Part shown: one piece after another, positions 16,069-26,100 of the stretch | Numbering within the stretch: position 1 is the stretch's first letter | How the letters are laid out: each line of letters opens with the position of its first letter | From: Polyangiaceae bacterium | GTDB lineage: Bacteria > Myxococcota_A > Polyangia > Polyangiales > Polyangiaceae | Direction of reading: 5' to 3' | Assembly (NCBI GenBank): GCA_016719945.1 | Contig: JADJYE010000015.1 | Coordinates: forward strand, 62,001-126,000 | Length of the DNA: 64,000 nt | The notes under the pieces: generated by a model | What the model saw: only the letters and a program-made list of their open reading frames with translations | Told to the model about the DNA's origin: nothing | Databases searched by the model: none | Translations under genes and position numbers: made by a program

Positions 16069-17736
16069 ATGTTCGACACCCTCGCCCGCGGCTTTCGGCA
16101 GGCTAAGAACCGTCTCGCTGGTCTCACCGAGCTGACGGAGCAGAACATCGACGCCGCCCTGCGCGAGGTGCGGCTCAGCCTGCTCGAGGCCGACGTCGAG
16201 ATCGGCGTCGTGAAGGCGTTCCTCGCGCGGGTGAAGGAGAAGGCGATCGGCCAGACCCACACCAGCCGCGTCAAGCACGAGGGGCAGTCCCAGGCGGTCT
16301 CGGCGAGCGACATCTTCGTCAAGATCTGCCACGACGAGCTGATCTCGCTGATGTCCCACGACGCCGAGCCGGTGACGTTCGCGGCGACCGGCGCGACCGG
16401 CATCATGATGGTCGGCCTGCAAGGCTCGGGCAAGACGACGTCTTCGGCCAAGCTCGCGCGCTGGCTCGAGAAGCAAGGCAAGAAGCCGCTGCTCGTCGCC
16501 GCCGACATGCAGCGCCCTGCCGCCGTCGAGCAGCTCAAGGTGCTCGGCGCCCAGCTGAAGATCCCGGTCTTCAACCTCCCCGACAAGACCCCCGTAGAGA
16601 TCTGCGCGGCGGCACGCGACGAGGCGAAGAAGCTCGGCCGCGACGTCATCATCTACGACACCGCGGGTCGCCTCGCGATCGACGAAGCCCTCATGCAGGA
16701 GCTCGCGGACATCAAGGCGAAGACCTCGCCCGAGAACGTCTACCTGGTCATCGACGCGATGATCGGCCAAGACAGCGTCAAGACGGCGCGCTCGTTCCAC
16801 GATCGCCTCGCGATCAGCGGCGTCGTGCTCACCAAGCTCGACGGCGACGCGCGCGGCGGCGCCGCCATCAGCGTGAAGGAGGCGACCGGCGCCCCCATCC
16901 TCTTCTCTGGCGTGGGGGAGACGACCGACAAGTTCGACGAGTTCAGGCCGGAGGGCATGGCGAGCCGCATCCTGGGCATGGGCGACGTCGTCGGCCTCAT
17001 GCAGGACTTCGAGGAGGTCGTCGATCAGAAGAAGGCCGAGCGGGACGCCGAGCGCATGCTCTCGGGGGAGTTCACCCTCGAGGACTTCCTCGAGCACGTG
17101 CGGATGATCCAGAAGATGGGGTCCCTGAAGGACCTCGTCGACAAGCTCCCCCTCGGCGGCATGCTCCCCGGCGGCCTCCCCGACAACATCAACCTCGACG
17201 ATCGCGAGCTGGTCCGCATCGAGGCGATCATCCAGTCGATGACGCGCTTCGAGAAGAAGGACCCCTACGCGCTCATCCGCGAGCCTGCCCGCACCGACCG
17301 CATCGCCAAGGGCTCGGGCACGAAGCCCGAGCAGGTGAACGAGCTCGTCCAGAAGTTCGTCTTCATGCGACAGATGATGTCGTCGCTGGGCCAGAACATG
17401 GGGATGATGGGGAAGATCCCCGGCCTCAAGCAGCTCGCGATGGCGCGCGGCGCCAAGAAGATGATGCAGGGCGGGGGCATGCCCGGCATGGGCGGCTTCC
17501 CCGGCATGCCCGGCATGGGCGGCTTCCCCGGCATGCCCGGCATGGGCGGCTTCCCCGGCATGCCCGGCATGGGCGGCTTCCCCGGCATGGGCGGCTTCCC
17601 CGGGATGATGCCCGGCATGGGCGGCGACGGCGGCGAGTCGCTCACGAAGATGAAGCCTCTCTCCCAGGCCGAGAAGAACGCGAAGAAGGCGGCCCGCAAG
17701 CGCGAGCGCGACGCCCGCAAGAAGGGCCGGCGCTGA
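16069..17736 (+). CDS. ffh: Signal recognition particle protein Ffh
   Basis: SRP54 GTPase of 555 residues, which binds signal peptides and 4.5S RNA and docks on FtsY. The N domain is residues 1-about 95. The G domain has GLQGSGKTT (P-loop), DMQRPAA, DTAGRL and TKLDGDARGG. A Met-rich M domain follows from about 330. The usual length is about 450-500; the excess is a Gly/Met/Pro/Phe repeat tract (about residues 470-522) and a Lys/Arg-rich tail. The repeat is described separately. All GTPase motifs are intact, so the protein should be functional. Confidence 0.97.
   Translation: MFDTLARGFRQAKNRLAGLTELTEQNIDAALREVRLSLLEADVEIGVVKAFLARVKEKAIGQTHTSRVKHEGQSQAVSASDIFVKICHDELISLMSHDAEPVTFAATGATGIMMVGLQGSGKTTSSAKLARWLEKQGKKPLLVAADMQRPAAVEQLKVLGAQLKIPVFNLPDKTPVEICAAARDEAKKLGRDVIIYDTAGRLAIDEALMQELADIKAKTSPENVYLVIDAMIGQDSVKTARSFHDRLAISGVVLTKLDGDARGGAAISVKEATGAPILFSGVGETTDKFDEFRPEGMASRILGMGDVVGLMQDFEEVVDQKKAERDAERMLSGEFTLEDFLEHVRMIQKMGSLKDLVDKLPLGGMLPGGLPDNINLDDRELVRIEAIIQSMTRFEKKDPYALIREPARTDRIAKGSGTKPEQVNELVQKFVFMRQMMSSLGQNMGMMGKIPGLKQLAMARGAKKMMQGGGMPGMGGFPGMPGMGGFPGMPGMGGFPGMPGMGGFPGMGGFPGMMPGMGGDGGESLTKMKPLSQAEKNAKKAARKRERDARKKGRR
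17479..17626 (+). repeat. 27-base tandem repeat coding the Gly/Met/Phe tail of Ffh
   Basis: The unit codes P-G-M-G-G-F-P-G-M and occurs about three times in full, with shortened copies at both ends. Copies are almost identical at base level, which points to recent unit duplication, so copy number may vary between strains or be affected by assembly. Confidence 0.85.
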
Positions 17737-17744
17737 GCGTCGGT

Positions 17745-18533
17745 GTGTGGCTCGCGCGCCGAACGGCGAAGCTCTCGCCGCTCGCTCTGCTCGCGCTCGG
17801 CTGCGGACCCTCGGAGCGCACCAGCGCGACCTCGAGCGTCGCGACGCCGTTCGCTGCCCCGTCGCTGACGGCTCCGTTCATCGGCGGCGCGGCGGTGAAG
17901 CTCGACGGCGCGCTGGACGAGCCCGCCTGGGAGCAGGCCGCGAAGACCGGCGCGTTCGTCGGAGCCCGCAGCGGGCGCCCGCAGCCCGGCCCGCTGCAGG
18001 GTGAGGCGCGCGTCTTCTGGGACGACGCTTTCCTCTACGTCGCGATCGACATCAAGGACGAGACGGTGCGCGGGGGCTTCCCGGCGGACGCGACGGATCC
18101 ACACCTGTGGGAGCGCGACACGGCCGAGCTCATGCTCGACCCCGACGGCGCCGACAATCGCGACTACTACGAGCTGCAGATCAACCCGCAAGGTCTGGTG
18201 TTCGACTCGCGCTTCGACGACTACAACGCCCCGCGCGGAGGGCCTGCGGGGCCGTTCGGCCACCAGACCTGGTCGAGCCAGGTCGAGCGTGCGGTGAAGG
18301 TCCGCGGCACGCTCGACGACGACAGCGATCGCGACGCAGGGTACGTCGTCGAGGCGCGGATCCCGTGGGCCTCGTTCGACAAGGCCACGCGCGCCCCGCC
18401 CGCCGACGGGGACGGCTGGAAGGTGAACTTCTACGCGATGCAGGACAACGCAGGGGTCGCCTGGTCGCCCATCCTCGGCGAGGGCAACTTCCATCGCGTC
18501 CGCCACTTCGGCGAAATCACCTTCGAGCGCTGA
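17745..18533 (+). CDS. Lipoprotein with carbohydrate-binding family 9-like domain
   Basis: Protein of 262 residues from GTG 17745, 8 bases after ffh. The signal peptide ends at lipobox LALGC. The mature protein has the sequence pattern of CBM9-like domains: L-D-G-A-L-D-E-P-A-W, V-F-W-D-D-A-F-L-Y-V-A-I-D-I-K-D, D-T-A-E-L-M-L-D-P-D-G, Y-Y-E-L-Q-I-N-P and E-A-R-I-P-W. These bind sugars or occur in surface proteins with unknown ligands. No catalytic domain is attached. Confidence 0.82.
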   Translation: MWLARRTAKLSPLALLALGCGPSERTSATSSVATPFAAPSLTAPFIGGAAVKLDGALDEPAWEQAAKTGAFVGARSGRPQPGPLQGEARVFWDDAFLYVAIDIKDETVRGGFPADATDPHLWERDTAELMLDPDGADNRDYYELQINPQGLVFDSRFDDYNAPRGGPAGPFGHQTWSSQVERAVKVRGTLDDDSDRDAGYVVEARIPWASFDKATRAPPADGDGWKVNFYAMQDNAGVAWSPILGEGNFHRVRHFGEITFER

Positions 18534-18579
18534 AGCGGCGCGACCCAAGACCCAGAGCCAGCGCGGGTTCCACCTCACG

Positions 18580-19626
18580 ATGAGGACGCCGGCTCGCTCG
18601 CTCGCCTTCGCCGCCGCGCTCTCGCTGCTCGGCTGCGCGAGCGCCCCGGCCACCACGGCGCTCGACGGGCACAAACTGACCTTCCCCGATCCGAAGCGCC
18701 CGAGCTTCGAGCCCGAGGTCGTGTGGTCCCCGCGCCACGTGTCGCCGCGACAGCCCATGCGCCACGAGGCTCGCCCGACGGTGCTGGCGATGAGGTCGGT
18801 CGACTACGCGAGCCTCGACGTTCAAGGGCCGGACCCGAAGCGAGCCGACACCGTCGGGTTCAAGGTCGGCCTGGTCGCTGGGGCAGAGGTGCTCTTTTCG
18901 AAGGACGATGTCTTGCTCGAGGTCGAGGCCCGGGAGATGCGCGCGTTCTGGGCGCCGAAGAGCGCATCGTCGCTCGCCTTCGTCCCCAGCCACGACCGGC
19001 TGCTCGCCACCTCAACGGATCCCGTCGAAGGCCTGCCGGCATCCCCCCTCTGCTCCCAGTTCTCAGCGATGACCGTGAGGGCGCGCGGGTTCCGCCGCTC
19101 GACCTGGGACGACGACTCGCTCGAGCTCATGGAGCTCTACGGCAAGGTCGACCCGAGGACGTGTCAGGGCCAAGCGTGGGCGAGCGAGTGGGCGACCGCC
19201 AACGCGCTCGTCGACGGCCGGCTGTACGCGTTCCGTAGGTGCACCTCGCGCTGCGACGGGGCCGATCCGCGGCGTCGTGAGGAGCTCGTCCTCATCGGCC
19301 CGCCGGCGAGATGGTCCGCCACCAGCGCCGGGCTCGAGGAGCAGGTGAGGCCTCACGACGGCGCGTTCAGCCTGATCACGATCCCTGTCTCGCGCGGGAG
19401 CTCGGCGTCCGCGGTCCTTCACGTCGAAGCCCGAGCGCTCGCGTACTTCCTCGCCTTGCGCGGCGCCGAGCCGAGCTGGGCGCACGGCGAGCGCAGCTCC
19501 CTCGCGATCGGCGAGGCGCTCGCGTATTCGGTCGAGATCGCGTGGCCCGAGGGCGCGGAGACGCCCGAGGCCATGCTGTATGTCTCGAAGGCGACGCCGA
19601 TGGCGGCGGAGCTGCTCGGGGAGTGA
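18580..19626 (+). CDS. Lipoprotein of unknown function
   Basis: Protein of 348 residues with a signal peptide and lipobox LLGC. It has no hydrophobic segment after the signal. Four Cys in the middle third (P-L-C-S-Q, R-T-C-Q-G, R-R-C-T-S-R-C-D) could make disulfides. No family recognised. It is the last of the plus-strand genes that begin at 15070 and converges on the fibro-slime gene ending at 19658. Confidence 0.68.
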   Translation: MRTPARSLAFAAALSLLGCASAPATTALDGHKLTFPDPKRPSFEPEVVWSPRHVSPRQPMRHEARPTVLAMRSVDYASLDVQGPDPKRADTVGFKVGLVAGAEVLFSKDDVLLEVEAREMRAFWAPKSASSLAFVPSHDRLLATSTDPVEGLPASPLCSQFSAMTVRARGFRRSTWDDDSLELMELYGKVDPRTCQGQAWASEWATANALVDGRLYAFRRCTSRCDGADPRRREELVLIGPPARWSATSAGLEEQVRPHDGAFSLITIPVSRGSSASAVLHVEARALAYFLALRGAEPSWAHGERSSLAIGEALAYSVEIAWPEGAETPEAMLYVSKATPMAAELLGE

Positions 19627-19657
19627 GCCGCGGGCCCGCCCTCGGCGGCGCACCCCG

Positions 19658-20485
19658 CTACTCGGGCGGGACGCCGCAGTCGATGAACACCAGCGTCGTG
19701 TCGACCCGGAAGTTCGACTCGGTCGTGTGCCGCTCGGCGAAGAAGAAGTCGAGCGAGTAGATCTCGCCGGCGACCAGGCCGAGCTCCGCTGCGCGCGCGT
19801 CGAGATCGATGCTCGCGCTCATCGCGCCGTGTACGCCGCCGAGATCGATCGCCAGCCTCCCGTTGATGAAGGTGAAGAGATCGTCGTCTCCCGTGAAGCT
19901 GAACGTCTCGCCGCCGGAGTAGAGGAACGTCGTGTGCAGCTCGTAGGTGAAGTGGAAGTTGTGCTCGTTGCCCTCATTGCCGAGGAGCTGGTCGTCGAGC
20001 GGGAAGAAGTCCGAGTCGTCGAACGTGAAGACGCCGCCCGGCCCCGGGGTGAGGGCGAGCGTGTAGAGCACGGACGCGTTGATGCCCTCGACGTCGCGGA
20101 ACCACTGGTCGAAGTTCGCCTGGCCGGTCGTCGTGGGGTTGCCGTCTTGGCCGGCGTAGACGGGCTTCTGATCAGCGCCTAGATCGGGGAGCACGATGCC
20201 GGGGTCGACGCCGAGGAAGTCCTCGAAGTCGGGGTGGCTCGCGCTGAAATCGCGCAGCGTGCCGGTCAGGTTCGAGCCGCACGCCCCGCCCCCGCTGCCG
20301 GTCGTCGTACCGCCGCCCGCACCCCCCGCGCCGGTGGGGAAGCCGTTGCCGCTCGACCCGCCCGCGCCACCCGCGCCACCGGCGGCGCTGGGCCCGTCCT
20401 CGTCGTCGGTGGAGCCGTCGCACTCACAGCCGGCGAAGGCCATGAGCGCGAGAGGGAGCGCGCGGAGGACGGCAGCTGGGCGCAT
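19658..20485 (-). CDS. Fibro-slime domain lipoprotein
   Basis: Protein of 275 residues: signal peptide with lipobox FAGC, a Gly/Ala/Thr-rich linker (about 30-68), then a fibro-slime domain. Recognisable segments are L-T-G-T-L-R-D-F near the start, H-P-D-F-E, the F-x-x-W-F-R-D-V motif, F-F-P-L-D-D, H-N-F-H-F-T-Y-E-L, F-T-G-D-D-D-L-F-T-F-I-N-G and L-D-F-F-F-A-E-R-H. The domain was described from slime-mould spore-coat and bacterial surface proteins and is related to PA14. It probably sits on the cell surface. It starts 11 bases after the ferritin-like gene stops. Confidence 0.88.
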   Translation of the reverse strand: MRPAAVLRALPLALMAFAGCECDGSTDDEDGPSAAGGAGGAGGSSGNGFPTGAGGAGGGTTTGSGGGACGSNLTGTLRDFSASHPDFEDFLGVDPGIVLPDLGADQKPVYAGQDGNPTTTGQANFDQWFRDVEGINASVLYTLALTPGPGGVFTFDDSDFFPLDDQLLGNEGNEHNFHFTYELHTTFLYSGGETFSFTGDDDLFTFINGRLAIDLGGVHGAMSASIDLDARAAELGLVAGEIYSLDFFFAERHTTESNFRVDTTLVFIDCGVPPE

Positions 20486-20495
20486 CTTGGGGATC

Positions 20496-21932
20496 TTACG
20501 CCGCGGCGCGACGCTCCGCCGCCGCGATCGCCCTCAAGCAGGGCAGCACCGCCTCGCGCAGGGTGCGTCGCCGCACGTGCGCGCGCAGCTGGGGCGAGAC
20601 GACGCCGTGGGCGAGCAGCGCGCTGTCTCGCGCGCCGGTCAGCGGCAGCGGCGCGCGCAGCTCGCGCTCGAGGCGCTCGAGCTCGTCCTCCAGCGCGAGG
20701 CGCGCCCGGGGGAAAGCTTCGATCGCCCACGCGAGCGCCCGCCACGCGAGCTCGGCGTGCTCGCTCTCGTCGCCGGCGATCGTGCCGAGCGCGTCGCTCA
20801 CGACGTCGTCGACCGCGTGCACCTGCGCCTCCCCGGCCTCGACCGCCGCGACCGTCTCCCCGACGCAGCCCTCGCGGATCAGCTGGCGCACGAAGGTGGC
20901 GACGTCGGCCGCGCCGTCGAGCGCGCCGTCGAGCGCGAGCGGCCCGGGCCCGACCGGCGCGCCGCGGTACGCGCTCGCCATCGCGAACGCCGTCCGCGCG
21001 TGCTTCGTCTCGTCCGCCATCGCGCGCGTCGTGCGCTCCACGAGATCGGGCGGCGCGCCGAGCGCGAGCAGCTCCATCGCGAACCGCGCGAAGGCCGCGA
21101 CCGACGCGTGCTCCATCTGCGCGGTGAGCTCCCACGCCGCCGCGACGTCCCGCGCCAGCTCCGTCGATACGGCCTGCGGCCTGAACGTCAGATCGCGCCA
21201 ATCGGACCGGCGCGCGAGCGGCGCCGTGCGCGCCTCGTCGTCGATCAGGAACGGGCGCCCGATCGCGCAGCCACCCGGCACACACTCCCGGTGACCGTCG
21301 AGCGCGACGGCGCAGAACGAAGCCTCCGGCGGGCAGTCTGCGTCACCGCCGCATTGATCCGAGGGCGTCGTGCAGGCGAACTCGAGGTAGAGGCAGCCGA
21401 GCGTGGGATCCCAGCTGGTGCACTCTTGCCCCGAGCCGCAGTCCGCCGCGGTCTGGCAGCCGGCGGGCACACACACGCCAGCCGGATCCCCGCACATGCA
21501 GACGGAGCCTGCGCCGCAGTCCGCGTCGGTCGCGCACGCGTCGACGCACTGGCACGCGATCTCTCCCGAGTCGCTGCACAGCTGCCCGTCTGGGCACACC
21601 CCGCAGCAGGTGTTCTCGTCCGGCCAGCTCTCCGGGCACTCGAGCGCAGCGCGCCGGGCGAGCTGACCGCCGTCGCACTGGTCGAAGCCGGTGTCCTTCC
21701 CGTCGACCAGGATGGGCACGGGGTTCTCGCAGCGCGCGCCGGGCGCCCCGCCCGTGCCGGTCCCCTGGCCTCCGGCGTTGGTCGCCCCAGTGCCCTCGCC
21801 GCCGCTTCCTCCTTCACCGTCGGTGACGATGACCTCGGAGCCACAGCCGAGGACCGGCGTCACGCCGAGCGAGAGCAGCAGAGTGCTGGCGTAGACCTCG
21901 AGGGACGTGAGGCGGGGACGAAGCGAGCGCAT
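20496..21932 (-). CDS. Cys-rich lipoprotein with C-terminal ferritin-like domain
   Basis: Protein of 478 residues from ATG 21932, giving lipobox VLGC. After a Gly-rich linker comes a Cys-rich region (about 60-230) with EGF-like or knottin spacing and a repeated C-x-x-D-x-D-C pattern. Residues about 265-440 form a four-helix ferritin-like domain with probable diiron ligands: Q-M-E-H, then D-E-T-K-H-A, then G-E-T-V-A-A-V-E-A, then D-E-S-E-H-A. A ferritin-like domain on an exported lipoprotein is unusual; possible roles are iron binding, oxidation or oxidant defence outside the cytoplasm. Confidence 0.78.
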   Translation of the reverse strand: MRSLRPRLTSLEVYASTLLLSLGVTPVLGCGSEVIVTDGEGGSGGEGTGATNAGGQGTGTGGAPGARCENPVPILVDGKDTGFDQCDGGQLARRAALECPESWPDENTCCGVCPDGQLCSDSGEIACQCVDACATDADCGAGSVCMCGDPAGVCVPAGCQTAADCGSGQECTSWDPTLGCLYLEFACTTPSDQCGGDADCPPEASFCAVALDGHRECVPGGCAIGRPFLIDDEARTAPLARRSDWRDLTFRPQAVSTELARDVAAAWELTAQMEHASVAAFARFAMELLALGAPPDLVERTTRAMADETKHARTAFAMASAYRGAPVGPGPLALDGALDGAADVATFVRQLIREGCVGETVAAVEAGEAQVHAVDDVVSDALGTIAGDESEHAELAWRALAWAIEAFPRARLALEDELERLERELRAPLPLTGARDSALLAHGVVSPQLRAHVRRRTLREAVLPCLRAIAAAERRAAA

Positions 21933-22116
21933 GAGAGACCTCCAGGGGCCGGGAGAAAGCACACCGCGTGCCGCGGCGATTGTCGCACGAAACGGCCTCT
22001 CGGGATGGAGGACCCTGTGCCACCTCGTGCCGAACCGCAACGGCACCCGTGCGCTTCGGCCAAGAGCGCACCGCGCGTGACGAGATCCGGGACAGGCCGC
22101 ACGGAGCGGCCCCCCC

Positions 22117-23133
22117 TCACACGTCGTAGAACTCGCCGACCAGCCCTTCGACGAAGCCCTCGATCTCGGGGGAGCGAAGGGCTGGCCTCATGAGCGGCCA
22201 GAGCACCTCGACGATCGCGTCGAAGTCCGGGGCGAGGTTGGCCCCGTATGTCGCGAGCGCCTGACGGAGCGGCTGCTTCGCGTGGGCGCGGACCATCATC
22301 TCGATGTTCGCGCGCCGCCGCCGCTTCGTCGCCTCGAGCCCGAGGTTGTGCCGGGTGAGCTCGTGACCCAGCCTCTCGCTGAGCTCGGTCGTCGCTTGGG
22401 TCATCGGCGCCGTGAGCTCGCTGACCGGCTGCTCGAGCAGCCACGCGAACAGCTCCTTGCGCAGGGCGATGAACTGCGGGTCGCTGCTGCGCTTGATCGC
22501 CTGCTCCGCGACCGTCTTGAGGCCGCGCTTCGCGAAGCCTTGCAAGAAGCGCTTTCGCTCGGGCTCGAGCCGCTTCTGGAACTCTTCACGCACGGCGTCG
22601 AGGGCCTTCGCGAACGCGCCGAGCCCGAAGGCGAGCGGCCCCGCGATCTTCATCACCGAGGGCAGCCCCCACTCGGCCTTGAACGGATCGACCTTCTCGG
22701 AGAACTCGCGCAGCGCGTCGTCGAGCACGTCCCTCATGATGGGCTCGAACGCCGGGTGGCCGAGGAGCTCGCGCACGAACTTCGGCGAGATCAGATCCGG
22801 CCGCTCGAGCAGCTCCTCGAAGAGCGCGCGCGCCTCGGGTGACACGTACTGCTCGAGCTTCGACGGGTCTTCGCGCAGCCGAGCCATCTCGAGCATGAAG
22901 AAGGTGCGCACGATGGGGCGCGTCGTCTTGCTCACGACCGGATCGCTCGCCAGGTGGTCGGCGAGCTTCGCGAGAGCCTCGACCTCGAACAGCTCGCCCA
23001 CGGGCGCAGCCAGCACGGCCTCGAAGCCGGCTTGCAGGTTCTTCCTCAGCTGCGCCTTGCCCCACTCCGAGCTGAGCCGCTCCTTGGCCCAGGCGACGTG
23101 GCGCTCGCGCGGGCTCTTGCGTTCTTCGGTCAT
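22117..23133 (-). CDS. Helical protein of unknown function
   Basis: Protein of 338 residues, cytoplasmic by lack of a signal peptide, almost all charged helix. One weakly hydrophobic segment (M-K-I-A-G-P-L-A-F-G-L-G-A-F-A-K-A) lies mid-protein. No family recognised. The ATG at 23133 overlaps the stop of the upstream 1250-residue lipoprotein gene (ATGA), so the two are translationally coupled and may share a pathway. Confidence 0.7.
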   Translation of the reverse strand: MTEERKSPRERHVAWAKERLSSEWGKAQLRKNLQAGFEAVLAAPVGELFEVEALAKLADHLASDPVVSKTTRPIVRTFFMLEMARLREDPSKLEQYVSPEARALFEELLERPDLISPKFVRELLGHPAFEPIMRDVLDDALREFSEKVDPFKAEWGLPSVMKIAGPLAFGLGAFAKALDAVREEFQKRLEPERKRFLQGFAKRGLKTVAEQAIKRSSDPQFIALRKELFAWLLEQPVSELTAPMTQATTELSERLGHELTRHNLGLEATKRRRRANIEMMVRAHAKQPLRQALATYGANLAPDFDAIVEVLWPLMRPALRSPEIEGFVEGLVGEFYDV

Positions 23134-26100
23134 TCTTCTGCTTCGAGGTAGCCGCAGGTCGCCGCGCCTTCGGCGAGGCAATGATGCGAGGTGGGGTTCG
23201 ACAGGTAGTAGACGTCGGTGCCGTCGCTCTGGAAGAAGCGCGCGACGGCGTTCGTGAGGTACGTGCCCGCGTCGAACGCCTCGCACGGGTTGCCGTTGAC
23301 GAAGGTGTGGGTGCCCTCGGGGACGACATACGCGTCGAGCAGGCCCGTCACCCGCCGCGACGCGTCCGGGGTCCAAGCGCCGTCGGGCCCATAGGGCACC
23401 CCCGAGAGGCGCGGCTCCCACACCGCCTCGATCGACGAGTCGAGCGCGGAGGCGGTGTACCTCACCAGCCGGTGCGGCACCGGCGCGGCCTGCTCGAAGT
23501 AGAGCTGCGCGCCCTCGTCCAGGTCATCCGCGTCGAACAGCGCCTCTTCGCACTTGAGCTCCCCGAGCGGGTTGGGCACGCAGCGGTCGAGGGCCTCGTC
23601 GCAGAAGCCGCCTTGGCAGTCCTCCCCGGCTGTCGCGCAGCCGGCTGGATAACACGCTGCCTCGGAGCCGTCCGAGCGGGTGAACATCCCGTCGAGATCC
23701 GCGTTCGCGCTCGTCACGCACTGTGGCTGGGCCGGGTGACGCGCGAGGGCCGTGACGCCCTCGATGACGTGGCGGTTGATGAGATCTTGGTTCGGCGTGA
23801 CGCCGCCGAGGGCCTCGTAGAGCGCGGCCGGCGTGACGTAGTCGACGTACTCGGGGTACTTCGACGCGGCGTCCGGCGCGAAGAACGGGAGCGCCCCGGT
23901 GGCGCGCGCGAAGGCGATGCCGGAGTTGAGCGGCACGTTCATGTCGCCGATGGTGTTGACCGTCAGGACGGCGTGCGAGGCGATGGGCTCGCCGAACGGA
24001 TCGGTCATCTGGCGGATCGCGTAGTAGGGCGCGAAGCTCACCGGGTCACCCGGCTCGAGCGCCATCTGCGCGAGCTGCAAGAAGCGCCTCAGCGACGGGG
24101 TCTGGCGGATCTGCCCGTACCCTTCGGCGGGCGCGACGAGCGTCCCTCCCTCTGGGTAGAAGCGGCCCTGGAAGACGCCGCAGCTGGCCCCCTCACACGT
24201 CGCGGTGCCCGCGCCGTTGGGGGCGCCCTGCGCGATGCGGCCCTTGCCGTAGGTGGCCACCGTAAGGACGGGCGTCTCGTTCGCGCCGTCGAACGTCGGC
24301 CGGCACGAGCCATAGTCGGTGACCAGGTCGCGGCCTTCGTAGAACGTCACCTGCACGCTGTCGTCGACGGTCGTCGGCAGGCCGATTCGCATGCGCGCGT
24401 CATCGCCGACGCGCGCGCACCGCAGCTCGCCGTTGTCGTTGTTGTAGACCAGCACCGTCGTGTCCTTGACGACGTTCGGGTCGACGCACGAGATCTCGAG
24501 CTCGCCGGTCGAGTTCACGTCGGGCATGACCCAGCGGAGCGACAGCTCTCCTGCCGCGCACACGGTGCAGTCTTTTCGGTCGTCGAGGGCGCCCGCGCAC
24601 GCCTGGCGCTCCTCCGACGGCACGGTCACCAGCAGCGGGCCCCACATCCGCAGCAGCACCGCCTCGATGACGCCGCCCTGGAACGAGCGTACGCCGATGT
24701 CCGTCAGCCCGCCGCCGCCCGAGCCTGGTGAAGCCGCGGTCACGTAGGCGTCGATCGCGCCATGGATGCCGCTCAGGATGCCGCCGAGCGACTCGCCCCA
24801 GGTGCCGTACTTCGCGTCCGGGCCGCCGAAGTCGGGGACACCGTTGCCGTCGAAGTCGCCCGCGACCTCGGCCGCGCCGTCGCCGTTGGTGTCGCAGAGC
24901 GTGCTCGCCGGCGTCGCCCAGCCGGTCTGCTCGGTGCGGCAGAAGGCGCGGCCCTCCGGCTCGCCGAACGTCCTCAAGATGCGCACGAGCTGCAGGTGAT
25001 CGAGGACCGACTGCCGCACGCCGTCGCGCGTGTGAAACAGGTAGCTCGACCAGAAGTCGCCCCCCGAGTCGCCGCGCCCGTCGCCGTCCAGGTCGCGCGC
25101 GCGCGTCCGCAGCAGGGCCTCGAACGCGGGGCCACCGCACGCGCCCGAGAAGATGCTCTTCGCGAGGGTCTCGGTCACGTCGTCTCCGAGATCGAGCCCA
25201 TGCCCCATCGCGTTGATGCCGACCGTGGCGAGCCCGTGCTGCGCGAGGTTCCCCGCGTAGAGGATGTGCTCGATGAACGCGCCCGTGTAGCCGTGCCCGT
25301 AGATGTTCACGTCGAACGGCTGCTGGAACTGCGCGGTCTCCTTCGGCACGACGATGAAGACCTGCACCTCGTCGCTGTGGACCTCGCCCGCGCCGGTCAA
25401 GAAGTCGACGTTGAACGCCGCCTTCGGATCGGGGCTCTGGGGGCCGCCCTCGAGCAGGAACGGGGACCGGAAGGTGGCGACCGCGATGTAGTCGATCGCC
25501 TCGAAGGTCTCGAGCAGCAGGGCGGTCTCGGGGCCGTCTCCGGCGCCCAACAGCTCCGAGACGGCCAGCTCGAGCGTGTCGCGGATCTGATCGACGCGCA
25601 GGATGTAGAGGTTGTCGACCTTGTCGACGCACGCCTCCTTCGCCTCCCAGCCGGCGGGATCCGTCGCGCCCTGCTCGAAGCCGGTCACCGTGCCGACCGC
25701 GCGCTGAAGCTCCAGCTCTGCCGGGAAATCGCGCCCGAGCTTCGAGAAGAGCCCCTGCTCGAACAGCCCGTCCCGGAGGATCTTCATGTCGTCGACCGTC
25801 GGCTGCGTGGTGAAGCCCCAGGTGAAGGCGACGCGCGACAGGCCGGTGCCGGCGAGGTCGCCGAAGTACGCCGCCCGCGTCGGCTCGTCGATCGCCTCGG
25901 CCACGCGCTGCGCGACGACGCGCTGGGTGGCGTGGAAGACGTGATCGAACGGCGACTTGACCGGGTCACCGTTCGCGTCGAGCAGCCGGTCGGTGACGAC
26001 GACCGCGTATTTGGTCATCTCGTCGAGCGGCAGCAGCGGCCGGAAGACGAGCGTGTCGGTCTCTCGCTCGTAGTAGGTGAGCAGGTGATCGGCGACGCAG

